DNA of 64,000 nucleotides, taken from the NCBI RefSeq assembly GCF_001831495.1, contig NZ_CP017689.1, forward strand, positions 3,038,001 through 3,102,000. Reading direction: 5' to 3'. The stretch is from Thalassotalea crassostreae (GTDB lineage Bacteria; Pseudomonadota; Gammaproteobacteria; Enterobacterales; Alteromonadaceae). Made by a program: the position numbers and the translations under genes. Below are positions 45,819-55,592 of the stretch, one piece after another (position 1 is the first letter of the stretch; every line of letters starts with the position of its first letter). A model generated the notes under the pieces. It searched no databases and had not been told where the DNA came from. It saw only the letters and a list, made by a program, of their open reading frames with translations.

Positions 45819-46694
45819 TTACCCTCTTAAACTATGGCCGGTTAACTTCAAAAATAAATCATCCAAATTAGCCGACTTTATATGTAAACCGGTGAGTGGC
45901 AGCGATAAATCTATAAGCTGTTTCATTGTCATTTCGACATTATCAGTTTTAATTTCTACATGCTCCTGACTCGTGTTCCAGTCCTGCTCTATCACTAATT
46001 CTTGAGGAATATTAGCTATCGGAAGATAGATGAAAACCTGGCTAAAGTGCTTTGATAGCAATTGCTTAGGTGTTCCCTGCTCTATCACTTTGCCCTTATC
46101 CATAATAACTATTTGGTCGCAAAGCTGCTCAGCCTCATCCATATAATGGGTCGTTAAAATAATGGTTTTACCTTGAGCTTTAATATTCTCAATAAGCTGC
46201 CAAAAATGACGACGGGATTGTGGATCTAAACCAGTGGTCGGCTCATCAAGAAAAATAATTTCAGGATCATTTATCAGTGCCAACGCCAGCAATAGACGCT
46301 GTCTTTGTCCACCTGATAACAAACGGTTATCTCGGTCGGTAAACTCGCCAAGATCACAAAGTTCAATCAATGTATCGATAGCGACTGATTGTTGATAAAA
46401 ACTGGCAAACAATTGCAGAGTTTCAGTAACGGTTAAATAATCTTGCAGCGCAGTATTTTGAAACTGTATGCCAATTTTTTGGCTGATATCGGCGCCACTT
46501 TCGGTTTCATAATTAACCGCGCCAGAAGTCTGTTTGATAATTCCTTCCATTATCTCAATGGTGGTAGTTTTTCCTGCGCCATTGGGACCAAGCAGTCCAA
46601 AACATTGACCTTTATTTACAGTAAAGCTAACGCCATCAACGGCTTTTACATCCTTATAATGTTTACAAAGGTCTTCGACTTGTAATATTTGCAT
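45819..46694 (-). CDS. ABC transporter ATP-binding protein
   Basis: 291 residues with Walker A (GPNGAGKTTT), signature LSGGQRQRL, Walker B (IIFLDEPTTGLDP) and H-loop (LTTHYMDEAEQL). The LDPQSRR and MDEAEQLCD segments place it in the CcmA/multidrug ABC-2 group. It pairs with the downstream permease. It starts 19 bp after tmcA, so read-through from tmcA is likely. Confidence 0.95.
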   Translation of the reverse strand: MQILQVEDLCKHYKDVKAVDGVSFTVNKGQCFGLLGPNGAGKTTTIEIMEGIIKQTSGAVNYETESGADISQKIGIQFQNTALQDYLTVTETLQLFASFYQQSVAIDTLIELCDLGEFTDRDNRLLSGGQRQRLLLALALINDPEIIFLDEPTTGLDPQSRRHFWQLIENIKAQGKTIILTTHYMDEAEQLCDQIVIMDKGKVIEQGTPKQLLSKHFSQVFIYLPIANIPQELVIEQDWNTSQEHVEIKTDNVEMTMKQLIDLSLPLTGLHIKSANLDDLFLKLTGHSLRG

Positions 46695-46713
46695 TAATGA
46701 TTTTTGCCCTAAT

Positions 46714-48849
46714 TTATACGTGCTCGCTAACGAATCGTTTCATTGCCGTATGAATGGTCTTTTTACCTGTATAACTATAGTCGTTTGCTAGCGTCTGCCA
46801 ATCATGTTTTTGTAACAATTTAGCAATCATCATTTCGACAACCTTATTATCAAGCCAATCTGGGCCTTTATTTACTATGGTTGCTAGCAACCAACGCTGT
46901 AATGCTGGAGCGCAACTTGAAAACACACGAAATCCCGCTTGAAAACTATGTACAGCCTCAATGTCATTCTCATCTAAGTGTGATGAGCTAGATTGATTTG
47001 TTAAAATCAAAGCAACCAAACCTGTGGCCAAATGTTGATATTCATCGGCTAAATAATAAATTAGATCGTTATAAAAGCGCTTGCTGATAACCGCCTGTAA
47101 CTGCCTAGCTTTATCGGAAATAGCACGTAAAACGATAGCAGAATGTTCGCCACTAGCATTATCTTTGGTAAAGCCAATACGGCAGGTTGAAAATTGATTA
47201 TCTAACCAAAACTTTAATAGTTGTTTATTGGCACCAAAGCTCGATGCGACAAAATCACAACCTAAACGCTGGCTATAGCTGTGACAATACTCTAATAATT
47301 GATGACCCAGTGATTGTCCTTGTAACTGAGGATGAATGGCTATTCTAACAATTCGTTGGTAACTATATTCAAACGCATCCTCAATGCCACTATGAACTAA
47401 TAAAGATTGTGGAATTAAATGTCCCTTAATGCGTCGAACTGATTGCTTTACTTTGCCAGACAATTCATCGTCTATTTGCCCTTCAGCTAGCAATAATGCA
47501 ACGCCTACAAGTTGCTGTTCAGTCGATTGCACAATTAAACTCACTTTCGGGTTATCGAGCAACATCATAAGGTCGCTCGGCTTAGTTTGATAGTGAGCGG
47601 TAACCAACAAGGCAAAAACCCGTCTCAATAGCGGCTCATCACTAGATAATTGCTGAGCACTAATATACTGGTGATCAATGTCATTTATAGACTGAATGCT
47701 TAACTGCGCCTGCTTCGCATCTGCTAACTTGGCATTTAACAACAAAGCGTCAAAACTAAAACGCTCTAGCGGATCATTTTCAGCCCAACGAATTGGTTGT
47801 TTAATATGCAGCAAATTAGCATTCGGCCTTGTATGTTTAACTTCATTGACAAACTTAGTACTAAATCCTCGCCCGGCCCCTTCATAGCCATGGACGGTAG
47901 AAACAAAAACCTGTCGATGATAGTGGCCCAACAATTGTCTTAACTGCGGCAATGGGATACCGGCCGCTTCATCAATTAATAAAAGATGACAACTTGGTTG
48001 ATGTTTAACTAAGGCGTCAATGGCAATAAATTCAACGACACTAGAGCCATAAAATACTTGATTGCCTGTGCGTTTAGAGTTTGGCATAAAGTGCTGAATT
48101 TGGTTAAAAAACACACTGAGACTATCAGGATGCGGCGCGCTGATGATGATACGCTTGTCCTGCTTTTTTAATAGCTCTACCACGGCTATAGCGAGGGCAC
48201 TAGATTTACCGCGACCTCGATCAGCGGTGAGTATCAAAGGTCGGTCACGATGGCCTGTCAACACTTGTATTATTTTCTCAACAGCTACGGCTTGTTCAGC
48301 AGTAACACAATTTGATTTAAAGTCGTCACTAAACTGGTCTTGGATGACTTGCTTTAATTGATTAATTGCAATTGGTTCATTTTTTTTGGTGTTGGGCAAT
48401 CGTTGTAAAGATAATGGCGACTGAGGACAAACAAAATCAACGTTGTCGTAAGTTTTCGCGATTTGAATAAAGCGCTGACAAAATAAACTGCTAGAAATCA
48501 ATGGCTCGGGTAAAACAACAATTGCATGTCCACCAGCAACTAAGGTGCCAGAAAGCGCGGCGAACGCATCGACATTAAAATGCTGCTCTGCTTCAAACAC
48601 TAATACGTCGTGTTCTTGCCCTAAAAACTGTTTAAAGTTTCGGTTATCAGCCTCAATATTTCCATTACTTTCACTGTTGCTAAAGTGCAATATTGTCCGC
48701 GTTTTTAAGGCCAAAAACACTTCGGCAAGTTGCTCCTTTAGCCAAGTTTCGTCGCCTTGTATCAGCAAGGTTCCACGAAGACGCTGGGCGCTAAATTCAA
48801 CATGGCTTTTAGAAAAATATTCAAGGTAATTATTCAAATCGACACTCAC
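46714..48849 (-). CDS. tmcA: tRNA(Met) cytidine acetyltransferase TmcA
   Basis: 711 residues: N-terminal DUF1726 domain, RNA-helicase-like domain with Walker A (TADRGRGKSSALAIA) and DEAAG box (LLIDEAAGIP), GNAT acetyltransferase domain (VRIAIHPQLQGQSLGHQLL) and C-terminal tRNA-binding part. It makes N4-acetylcytidine at the wobble base of elongator tRNA-Met. The start is GTG; no better ATG exists nearby. A perfect palindrome lies about 85 bp upstream. Confidence 0.95.
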   Translation of the reverse strand: MSVDLNNYLEYFSKSHVEFSAQRLRGTLLIQGDETWLKEQLAEVFLALKTRTILHFSNSESNGNIEADNRNFKQFLGQEHDVLVFEAEQHFNVDAFAALSGTLVAGGHAIVVLPEPLISSSLFCQRFIQIAKTYDNVDFVCPQSPLSLQRLPNTKKNEPIAINQLKQVIQDQFSDDFKSNCVTAEQAVAVEKIIQVLTGHRDRPLILTADRGRGKSSALAIAVVELLKKQDKRIIISAPHPDSLSVFFNQIQHFMPNSKRTGNQVFYGSSVVEFIAIDALVKHQPSCHLLLIDEAAGIPLPQLRQLLGHYHRQVFVSTVHGYEGAGRGFSTKFVNEVKHTRPNANLLHIKQPIRWAENDPLERFSFDALLLNAKLADAKQAQLSIQSINDIDHQYISAQQLSSDEPLLRRVFALLVTAHYQTKPSDLMMLLDNPKVSLIVQSTEQQLVGVALLLAEGQIDDELSGKVKQSVRRIKGHLIPQSLLVHSGIEDAFEYSYQRIVRIAIHPQLQGQSLGHQLLEYCHSYSQRLGCDFVASSFGANKQLLKFWLDNQFSTCRIGFTKDNASGEHSAIVLRAISDKARQLQAVISKRFYNDLIYYLADEYQHLATGLVALILTNQSSSSHLDENDIEAVHSFQAGFRVFSSCAPALQRWLLATIVNKGPDWLDNKVVEMMIAKLLQKHDWQTLANDYSYTGKKTIHTAMKRFVSEHV

Positions 48850-48933
48850 CGCTATATTGACACTAAACAGTTAATTATTATGGATATTTTATAAGTGTAC
48901 CAGAGTTAACAGTAAATATAACGCCCTTTACAT

Positions 48934-48952
48934 CTGTTCAATTATTGAACAG
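48934..48952. promoter_or_regulatory. Perfect 19-bp palindrome between tmcA and napE
   Basis: CTGTTCAAT-T-ATTGAACAG, arms of 9 bp around one base, an operator-like dyad in the 259-bp divergent region. The regulator is unknown. Confidence 0.6.
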
Positions 48953-48975
48953 CCGACAATTTAGATTGACTTTAC

Positions 48976-48989
48976 TTAATCTAGATCAA
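48976..48989. promoter_or_regulatory. FNR-type box upstream of napE
   Basis: TTAAT-CTAG-ATCAA matches the FNR consensus TTGAT-N4-ATCAA at nine of ten defined positions. It lies about 126 bp before napE, suggesting anaerobic activation of nap. Confidence 0.65.
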
Positions 48990-49108
48990 TAATAAACCTA
49001 TTATTTTTACGAATTAATTCAAATTAACGCCTATAATCTTATATAGTCAATTAACAAAACATTAACAGCAACTTTATATCTTAATAATATTTAAAAACGA
49101 GAGATGCC

Positions 49109-49270
49109 ATGACTGAAATAACAAACTCGGGTGAGCAAAAAAAAGATGAACGTAATACCTTTATTTTCCTCGCTGTATTTTTAGGTCCAATATTAGCGGT
49201 TGCGATTGTTGCCGCTTATGGATTTACCATTTGGATTAGTCAATTAATAATGGGCCCTCCAGGCGTTTGA
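49109..49270 (+). CDS. napE: Periplasmic nitrate reductase small membrane subunit NapE
   Basis: 53 residues with a charged N-terminus (MTEITNSGEQKKDERN) and one transmembrane segment (TFIFLAVFLGPILAVAIVAAY, here in outline). It ends with MGPPGV, typical of NapE. Its role is not settled. First gene of napEFDABC, 6 bp before napF. Confidence 0.9.
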   Translation: MTEITNSGEQKKDERNTFIFLAVFLGPILAVAIVAAYGFTIWISQLIMGPPGV

Positions 49271-49276
49271 TAATTC

Positions 49277-49801
49277 ATGGAAGTTGTTATCGATAAATCC
49301 AAACGCAATTTTCTACGTGGCCGTAAGCTACCAAAAAAGGTAGAAATACGTTTACCGTGGATAAAATCAGAACAAGCCTTTATTGACGGTTGCACTCAAT
49401 GTGGCGACTGTATTTCAGACTGCGCACAAAACATTATTATTAAAGCAGACGATGGATTTCCGAAAGTAGATTTCTCAATTGATGAGTGTACTTTTTGTGA
49501 AAAATGCATTGATAGCTGTGAGCAAGATTTATTTGTAGAGGCTAAGCAACACTCTGCATGGCCAGCTCATCTCAATATCAAAGACGATTGTTTAGCAAAA
49601 CAACAAATATATTGCCAAAGTTGTAAAGATGTTTGCGAACCACGTGCAATCGCATTTAAGTTTATCGATAACGCCATACCAAAACCAGTGATAGACCAAG
49701 ACGCATGTACCAGTTGTGGCGCATGCATCAGTGTTTGTCCGAGCAATTCAACTGAGCTTGTACTGAAGGAAGCATTTAATGGAACAACCAGTAAAAACTA
49801 A
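49277..49801 (+). CDS. napF: Ferredoxin-type protein NapF
   Basis: 174 residues with three clear [4Fe-4S] motifs (CTQCGDCISDC, CTFCEKCIDSC, CTSCGACISVC) plus a further CQSCKDVC region. NapF is cytoplasmic and helps load the iron-sulfur cluster of NapA before export. The end overlaps napD by 23 nt, which indicates translational coupling. Confidence 0.95.
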   Translation: MEVVIDKSKRNFLRGRKLPKKVEIRLPWIKSEQAFIDGCTQCGDCISDCAQNIIIKADDGFPKVDFSIDECTFCEKCIDSCEQDLFVEAKQHSAWPAHLNIKDDCLAKQQIYCQSCKDVCEPRAIAFKFIDNAIPKPVIDQDACTSCGACISVCPSNSTELVLKEAFNGTTSKN

Positions 49802-50039
49802 CGAATATCATGTCGCAAGCTTCATTGCACAAATTGATATTTCGCAAAAAAAAGCGGTAGAAGAAAGCATATTATCGACTCCGGGCGCTGAAATTCACGC
49901 GACTTCAGATACCGGAAAAATCGTATTTACCATTGAAGCTGACAACCAGAAAAAAATTGGCAAATACGCAGACATTGTTAGGGACCAGGCTGGCATATTC
50001 ACACTTGCACCTGTCTATCATCAATATTTAGAAGAATAA
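49779..50039 (+). CDS. napD: NapA-specific chaperone NapD
   Basis: 86 residues of ferredoxin-like fold (EYHVASFIAQ ... GAEIHATSDTGKIVFTIEA). NapD binds the Tat signal of NapA and delays export until the cofactor is inserted. It overlaps napF at the start and precedes napA by 12 bp. Confidence 0.93.
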   Translation: MEQPVKTNEYHVASFIAQIDISQKKAVEESILSTPGAEIHATSDTGKIVFTIEADNQKKIGKYADIVRDQAGIFTLAPVYHQYLEE

Positions 50040-50051
50040 CGGGGAACACTA

Positions 50052-52553
50052 ATGAAATTGAACCGACGTGAATTTATAAAAGCTAATGCTGTCGCGGTAG
50101 CGGCAACGGCCGCTGGTGTTGCAGTACCGGCTGCTGCTTCAAATATTATCACTTCAAGTGATATGACAAAATTAAAATGGGACAAAGCGCCTTGTCGTTT
50201 TTGTGGCACAGGTTGCAGTGTTAACGTCGCCACCATGGACAATAAAGTTGTGGCTACTCATGGTGATATTAACTCACCAGTAAACAAAGGCCTTAACTGT
50301 ATCAAAGGTTATTTCCTATCAAAAATTATGTACGGTAAAGACCGATTAACCTCGCCTTTATTGCGCATGAAAGATGGCAAGTTTGATAAAAACGGTGATT
50401 TTACACCTATTACTTGGGACCAAGCTTTTGACATTATGGCGGAAAAAGCCAAAGCAACGCTTAAAGAAAAAGGTCCATCTGGTGTCGGTATGTTTGGTTC
50501 AGGCCAATGGACAGTTCAAGAAGGTTATGCCGCAGTAAAACTTTATAAAGCTGGTTTCCGCTCTAACAATATTGACCCAAATGCTCGTCACTGCATGGCC
50601 TCAGCCGTTGGTGGTTTTATGCGTACCTTTGGTATCGATGAGCCTATGGGTTGTTATGACGATATGGAACATGCCGATGCATTTGTGCTTTGGGGTTCTA
50701 ATATGGCTGAAATGCATCCAATATTATGGACTCGTATTACTGACCGTCGTTTAAGTAACCCTCACGTTAAAGTTGCGGTACTTTCAACATTTGAACATCG
50801 TAGTTTCGACTTAGCTGATAATGGCATGATCTTCACGCCACAAACTGATTTAGCAATTTTAAACTACATTGCTAACTATATTATCCAAACTGATCGTGTA
50901 AACAAAGATTTTGTTAACAAGCATACAAATTTCAGACTAGGTAATGCTGATATTGGTTATGGATTGCGTCCAGAGCATCCTCTTGAGAAGAAAGCCAAAA
51001 ATAGCGATGCAAGCAAAGCCGGTGGTTCAACACCAATGAGCTTTGAAGAATACGCTAAGTTTGTGAGTACATATACAGTTGAGTACACATCAAAACTATC
51101 TGGTGTCCCAGAAAATAAACTAAAAGCATTAGCTGAACTTTATGCTGATCCAAAAACTAAAGTTATGTCTCTATGGACCATGGGCTTTAACCAACACACC
51201 CGTGGCGTTTGGGCGAATAACTTAGTTTACAACATTCATTTATTAACCGGTAAAATCTCAACACCAGGTAATAGCCCGTTTTCATTAACAGGCCAACCAT
51301 CTGCTTGTGGTACCGCTCGTGAAGTAGGTACATTCTCACACCGCTTACCTGCAGATATGGTGGTTGATAACCCGGATCACAGAAAGTACGCCGAAAAAAT
51401 ATGGAAACTACCTGATGGCACCATTCCTGCCAAACCTGGTTATCATGCAGTACTGCAAAACCGTAAATTAAAAGACGGTGAATTGAATTTCTACTGGGTG
51501 CAATGTAATAACAACATGCAAGCGGCGGCAAACATGAATGAGGAAGGTTACCCTGGTTATCGCAACCCGAAAAACTTCATCGTTGTTTCAGATCCTTACC
51601 CAACCGTAACCGCACAAGCAGCCGATCTTATTTTACCTACCGCAATGTGGGTAGAAAAAGAAGGTGTTTACGGTAACGCTGAGCGGAGAACACAATCATG
51701 GTATCAACAAGTTAGTGCGCCAGAAGGTGCATTCTCGGATATGTGGCAATTGGTTGAGTTTTCAAAACGCTTCGCCATGGAAGATGTATGGCCAGAAGAG
51801 TTGTTAGCTAAGAAGCCCGAGTATCGTGGTAAAACTTTATTTAATGTTCTATACGAAAACGGTAACGTTAATAAATACAAACTCGATGAAATTCCAGATG
51901 ATCGTTTAAACCAAGAGTCTCGTGACTTTGGTTTCTATATTCAAAAAGGTTTATTCGAAGAGTATGCAACCTTTGGTCGCGGTAAAGCACATGATTTAGC
52001 ACCATATGACCGTTATCACCAAGAGCGTGGCTTGCGCTGGCCTGTTGTGGATGGCAAAGAAACCTTATGGCGCTTTAAAGAAGGCTCAGATCCATACTGT
52101 AAACCAGGTTCAGATTTCGACTTTTATGGTAAGCCTGATGGCAAAGCGGTAATTTTCGCCTTGCCATATGAGCCGGCTGCAGAATTCCCTGATGCTGAAT
52201 ACGATTTATGGTTATCGACGGGGCGTGTGTTAGAGCATTGGCATTCAGGTTCAATGACTGGACGAGTACCAGAAATTCATAAAGCAATGCCGGATGCCGT
52301 TGTTTATATGAATCCAGACGATGCTAAGAATCGCGGTTTAAGACGTGGCGATTTGATTAAAATAGTGTCTCGTCGTGGTGAAGTTCAAACTCGAGTTGAA
52401 ACCAGAGGCCGAAACAAGCCACCACGTGGATTAGTATTTATGCCATGGTTTGATGCGTCTCGCTTAGTAAATAAAGTGACCTTAGATGCTACCGACCCGC
52501 TTTCGAAAGAGACGGACTTCAAGAAATGTGCAGTTCGAATTGAGAAAGTGTAA
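50052..52553 (+). CDS. napA: Periplasmic nitrate reductase catalytic subunit NapA
   Basis: 833 residues, normal length. Tat signal NRREFIKA at 4-11; [4Fe-4S] ligands Cys48, Cys51, Cys55 and Cys83; molybdenum ligand Cys181 in ARHCMASAV. Further bis-MGD segments follow ([34 protein letters not shown]). It reduces nitrate to nitrite in the periplasm. All required residues are intact. Confidence 0.98.
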   Translation: MKLNRREFIKANAVAVAATAAGVAVPAAASNIITSSDMTKLKWDKAPCRFCGTGCSVNVATMDNKVVATHGDINSPVNKGLNCIKGYFLSKIMYGKDRLTSPLLRMKDGKFDKNGDFTPITWDQAFDIMAEKAKATLKEKGPSGVGMFGSGQWTVQEGYAAVKLYKAGFRSNNIDPNARHCMASAVGGFMRTFGIDEPMGCYDDMEHADAFVLWGSNMAEMHPILWTRITDRRLSNPHVKVAVLSTFEHRSFDLADNGMIFTPQTDLAILNYIANYIIQTDRVNKDFVNKHTNFRLGNADIGYGLRPEHPLEKKAKNSDASKAGGSTPMSFEEYAKFVSTYTVEYTSKLSGVPENKLKALAELYADPKTKVMSLWTMGFNQHTRGVWANNLVYNIHLLTGKISTPGNSPFSLTGQPSACGTAREVGTFSHRLPADMVVDNPDHRKYAEKIWKLPDGTIPAKPGYHAVLQNRKLKDGELNFYWVQCNNNMQAAANMNEEGYPGYRNPKNFIVVSDPYPTVTAQAADLILPTAMWVEKEGVYGNAERRTQSWYQQVSAPEGAFSDMWQLVEFSKRFAMEDVWPEELLAKKPEYRGKTLFNVLYENGNVNKYKLDEIPDDRLNQESRDFGFYIQKGLFEEYATFGRGKAHDLAPYDRYHQERGLRWPVVDGKETLWRFKEGSDPYCKPGSDFDFYGKPDGKAVIFALPYEPAAEFPDAEYDLWLSTGRVLEHWHSGSMTGRVPEIHKAMPDAVVYMNPDDAKNRGLRRGDLIKIVSRRGEVQTRVETRGRNKPPRGLVFMPWFDASRLVNKVTLDATDPLSKETDFKKCAVRIEKV

Positions 52554-52564
52554 GGAGAATAACA

Positions 52565-53038
52565 ATGAAAAAATCAATAATCACTTTGATCTCAACAGTT
52601 GCTCTTTGCTCTGTTGCCTTATTTAGCTTTGCTAATGAAATTGCAACCTTGCGTGACAATACAAGTATTGAAACGCAAAAAACGCCGGATAAGATGCCAG
52701 ATGTGACAAACACGGATATTAAGAAAAGCCGTGCATATCCAATGCAGCCGCCGTTGATCCCGCATAAAGTGAGAAATTATCAAGTCGACCTAAAAGCTAA
52801 TACGTGTATGTCTTGTCATTCAAGAAAACGCACTGAAGAGTCTCAAGCACCGATGGTTAGTGTGACTCACTATATGGATAGAGACGGTAATTTTTTAGCT
52901 GAAGTATCTCCTAGACGCTACTTCTGTAATCAATGTCATGTTCCTCAACTCGATGCTAAACCGCTGGTTGAGAACACGTTTGTAGACATGGATACAATGA
53001 TGAAAGAGAAGCAAGCTAACCAAGACGAAAACGAATAA
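52565..53038 (+). CDS. napB: Diheme cytochrome c NapB
   Basis: 157 residues: signal peptide (cleavage after about FA, residue 23), two heme-binding motifs CMSCH (81-85) and CNQCH (121-125), and probable axial His67 and His102. It carries electrons from NapC to NapA. It starts 11 bp after napA. Confidence 0.96.
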   Translation: MKKSIITLISTVALCSVALFSFANEIATLRDNTSIETQKTPDKMPDVTNTDIKKSRAYPMQPPLIPHKVRNYQVDLKANTCMSCHSRKRTEESQAPMVSVTHYMDRDGNFLAEVSPRRYFCNQCHVPQLDAKPLVENTFVDMDTMMKEKQANQDENE

Positions 53039-53047
53039 GGCCTCGCT

Positions 53048-53635
53048 ATGAAAAGTTTAATTATTAAATTATGGCAAACCATTCGACGCCCTAGCGTTCA
53101 TTACAGTTTAGGATTTTTAGTCATTGGAGGCTTTGTCGCAGGTATCATCTTTTGGGGTGGTTTTAACACAGCGTTGGAACTGAGTAACACTGAAGAGTTT
53201 TGTATCAGTTGTCACGAGATGGAAAACAATCCATATGAAGAGTTAAAAACAACGATTCATTTCACTAACCGCTCTGGTGTTCGAGCAACATGTCCTGACT
53301 GTCATGTGCCTCATAATTGGACCGATAAGATTGCTCGCAAGATGCAAGCTTCTAAGGAAGTTTGGGGCAAGATTTTTGGTACAATTAATACTCCAGAAAA
53401 GTTTGAAGCCAAACGCCGACATTTAGCTGAAAACGAATGGACAAGATTAAAAGCTAATGACTCGTTGGAATGTCGTAACTGTCATAACTTTGATTATATG
53501 GACTTTACTGCACAAAGTATTCGTGCAGAAGAACAACATTCAACATCATTGGCAAGTGGCGAAAAAACCTGTATCGATTGTCATAAAGGTATCGCTCACC
53601 AACTTCCTGATATGGAAGGTGTTGAAGGCTGGTAA
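53048..53635 (+). CDS. napC: Tetraheme quinol dehydrogenase NapC
   Basis: 195 residues of the NapC/NirT family: one N-terminal transmembrane anchor (20-42) and four heme motifs CISCH (52-56), CPDCH (82-86), CRNCH (142-146) and CIDCH (175-179). It oxidises quinol at the membrane and reduces NapB. Last gene of napEFDABC; no napGH in the window. Confidence 0.97.
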   Translation: MKSLIIKLWQTIRRPSVHYSLGFLVIGGFVAGIIFWGGFNTALELSNTEEFCISCHEMENNPYEELKTTIHFTNRSGVRATCPDCHVPHNWTDKIARKMQASKEVWGKIFGTINTPEKFEAKRRHLAENEWTRLKANDSLECRNCHNFDYMDFTAQSIRAEEQHSTSLASGEKTCIDCHKGIAHQLPDMEGVEGW

Positions 53636-53672
53636 ATTGGCTTTAATATAGCGCTAAGCTAGATATTAAAAT

Positions 53673-53707
53673 AAAAAACCGAATCTATTATTGATTCGGT
53701 TTTTTTA
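53673..53707 (+). terminator. Terminator of the nap operon
   Basis: Thirteen-base-pair stem AAAAAACCGAATC/GATTCGGTTTTTT with a 7-nt loop, 37 bp after the napC stop. Confidence 0.9.
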
Positions 53708-53760
53708 CTTAACTTCAATTGAACAACGGTACAATTTTTTATTACATTTCTACTAAATTA

Positions 53761-54420
53761 TCAGCACCAACTTGCTTCACTATCTGGATTTTTAAGTTGC
53801 TCCTCAACATTAGCAAGTAATATTCGATACCCTACATTACCGAACAATACCTGACGACCGTTATCGATAATATAAGACGGGCTGCCTTTTAACATATGAT
53901 CGTTTGCTGCTTTATAATCGTTCATTAATGCCGCCATTGCCTGACCATTATTTATTAGCTGTGAAACAGAATCGTTATCAACATCAAAGGGTTCGATTAG
54001 CGAATTTAACACCGAAAAGTTAGATATATCCTGGCAGTCACAATAAAAGGCTTTACGAACTTGGCGAGCTAATTCACCACTTAATTTACTACCAGCAACT
54101 AGTTCTATCGCCTTTAAAAACAGATGTGCATTAGCAGAGGTGGATGGCTGGGTCGACTGCCAAATATTATTGTGCACTATTGCATCTTCGTATGGCTCGG
54201 CGGAGTGCTTTACGTGTTGTGCAAAACCGGGGAAACCACCGCGCTCTTGCCATTGGGTGTTAATTTTGTGATATACATCGCCGAAAATATTCATATAGCG
54301 ATAACGAATTTCAATTCTATCGCCAAGTTGTTGATTTAGTTCGTCCAACCGACGTTGCGCAATCCAAGCCCAAATACAAAGAACATCGGAATAATACTCT
54401 ATGGTGACTTTCTTGTTCAT
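53761..54420 (-). CDS. DsbA-family (FrnE/HCCA isomerase-like) protein with CIWA active site
   Basis: 219 residues of thioredoxin fold with helical insertion. The N-terminal strand EYYSDVLCIWAWIA gives the CxxC position as Cys-Ile-Trp-Ala, lacking the second cysteine. SPSYIIDNGRQVLFG near the C-terminus has the cis-proline. FrnE-like and 2-hydroxychromene-2-carboxylate isomerase-like proteins share this shape. No signal peptide, so cytoplasmic. A GTG upstream was rejected in favour of ATG (54420 or 54423). It converges with napC; link to nitrate respiration is not shown. Confidence 0.82.
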   Translation of the reverse strand: MNKKVTIEYYSDVLCIWAWIAQRRLDELNQQLGDRIEIRYRYMNIFGDVYHKINTQWQERGGFPGFAQHVKHSAEPYEDAIVHNNIWQSTQPSTSANAHLFLKAIELVAGSKLSGELARQVRKAFYCDCQDISNFSVLNSLIEPFDVDNDSVSQLINNGQAMAALMNDYKAANDHMLKGSPSYIIDNGRQVLFGNVGYRILLANVEEQLKNPDSEASWC

Positions 54421-54466
54421 CATTCTCACTTAAACGTTCTTACTTGAACATTTTATTTAGACACTA

Positions 54467-55063
54467 TTATTTAAATACTACAGCCTTATCACTCGCTGTG
54501 TAGGTTCTACTTTCAGGCTTAGTCCATTCACCGTTTTTGAAATAAGCGGTGCTTACTTTAATCGTATTGTCTTTATACGTGCTCGTTGATTTAACTTTGG
54601 TAATGCCATTCTCATTGCCAACCACATCTTCAAACGCAACAAATTGATTGTCATCGACAACTTCTATATAGCCTGAAGTATAAAAGTCAGCAGTAGTGAA
54701 ATAATAAAATATAATTTTTTGTTGCGCTTTATCCCAAAATATAAGTGACTCACCGCCGTACATACCTTGATTAATAGAGTGAAGAGTGCGAAGTGCTTTA
54801 CCATTTAATGCGACTTCATTCTTGCTTACATCAAGTACTTCTGGCTTATCACCATCCCATTCGAAGACAGATTCCCATGTACCGACAAACTTGCTAAACA
54901 CGGCTAACTTAGGATCAAGCACTGCTTGTTTATCAGAGATATTTATCCGTTCCATTTCGACGCTAGAGTTATTCGATTTAGCCGTGTTACTTGTGTGGTT
55001 GCTGCTCGTACAACCAAATAATGAAAATGAAATGACTAACAAGAAAGTTTTTATGTGTACCAT
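54467..55063 (-). CDS. Putative lipoprotein, DUF1579-like pattern
   Basis: 198 residues with a lipoprotein signal (VISFSLFGC, lipidated cysteine at residue 18). The mature protein has a beta-rich pattern (FVGTWESVFEWDGDKPEVLDVSKNEV, then GYIEVVDDNQFVAFEDV) that recalls DUF1579/lipocalin-like heme- or fatty-acid-binding domains; this is tentative. ATG 55063 gives a proper signal, unlike the upstream extension. Confidence 0.7.
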   Translation of the reverse strand: MVHIKTFLLVISFSLFGCTSSNHTSNTAKSNNSSVEMERINISDKQAVLDPKLAVFSKFVGTWESVFEWDGDKPEVLDVSKNEVALNGKALRTLHSINQGMYGGESLIFWDKAQQKIIFYYFTTADFYTSGYIEVVDDNQFVAFEDVVGNENGITKVKSTSTYKDNTIKVSTAYFKNGEWTKPESRTYTASDKAVVFK

Positions 55064-55221
55064 ATGAAGCCTGTCTAATGTTCTAGATATAAGACATAGT
55101 TTGGTAAAGAAAGAGAAAAACTGCAACAGCTTATTTTACAGTTCAGTTTTTATGCAAGTAGCAAATGTAAAGGTACAAAAGATATCGGATCATTTGCTCA
55201 ACAGAGGCCAGAGCTATCGAT

Positions 55222-55491
55222 TTAAAGATTTACTAACCCATTTTTTGATAATGATTTATAAATCCGTTTGCTTCGGTTTGCAAAATTAGTGAATTCAGCT
55301 AAATCTGGCGCATCATCTTGTTCTAAACGACATTGCCAATAGTCGACTTCCATCGACATATATTCCATTAACTTTTTAGGACAACCGATACATTTTCCAG
55401 CACAAATTTCCGCTTCGGCCATGCCAAACGGTAATGCTTTATTAATTTGGTTAAGCAATGTTGTCATCGCTTCGGTTGTCGTCGGTTTCAT
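55222..55491 (-). CDS. Small protein with CX3CX2C motif, function unknown
   Basis: 89 residues, ATG start. The centre contains ICAGKCIGCPKKL, i.e. Cys30-x3-Cys34-x2-Cys37, which suits a metal site or iron-sulfur cluster, plus Cys54. I do not recognise a named family. It has an FNR-type box about 60 bp before its start, and it sits between the nap operon and moeA, so a role in anaerobic metabolism or metal-cofactor handling is a reasonable inference. The 3' end overlaps no other gene. Confidence 0.72.
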   Translation of the reverse strand: MKPTTTEAMTTLLNQINKALPFGMAEAEICAGKCIGCPKKLMEYMSMEVDYWQCRLEQDDAPDLAEFTNFANRSKRIYKSLSKNGLVNL

Positions 55492-55551
55492 ATTGCTCTG
55501 TGTTTACAAATGGGCTAATGTTGATTAAAGCATATTTCTGGCAGTTAAATA

Positions 55552-55565
55552 TTAATTTAGATCAA
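55552..55565. promoter_or_regulatory. FNR-type box upstream of the CX3CX2C protein gene
   Basis: TTAAT-TTAG-ATCAA, nearly identical to the box upstream of napE, 61 bp before the start codon at 55491 on the minus strand. Confidence 0.6.
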
Positions 55566-55592
55566 TAATGATTAATCTAAAGGAAGTCGATA

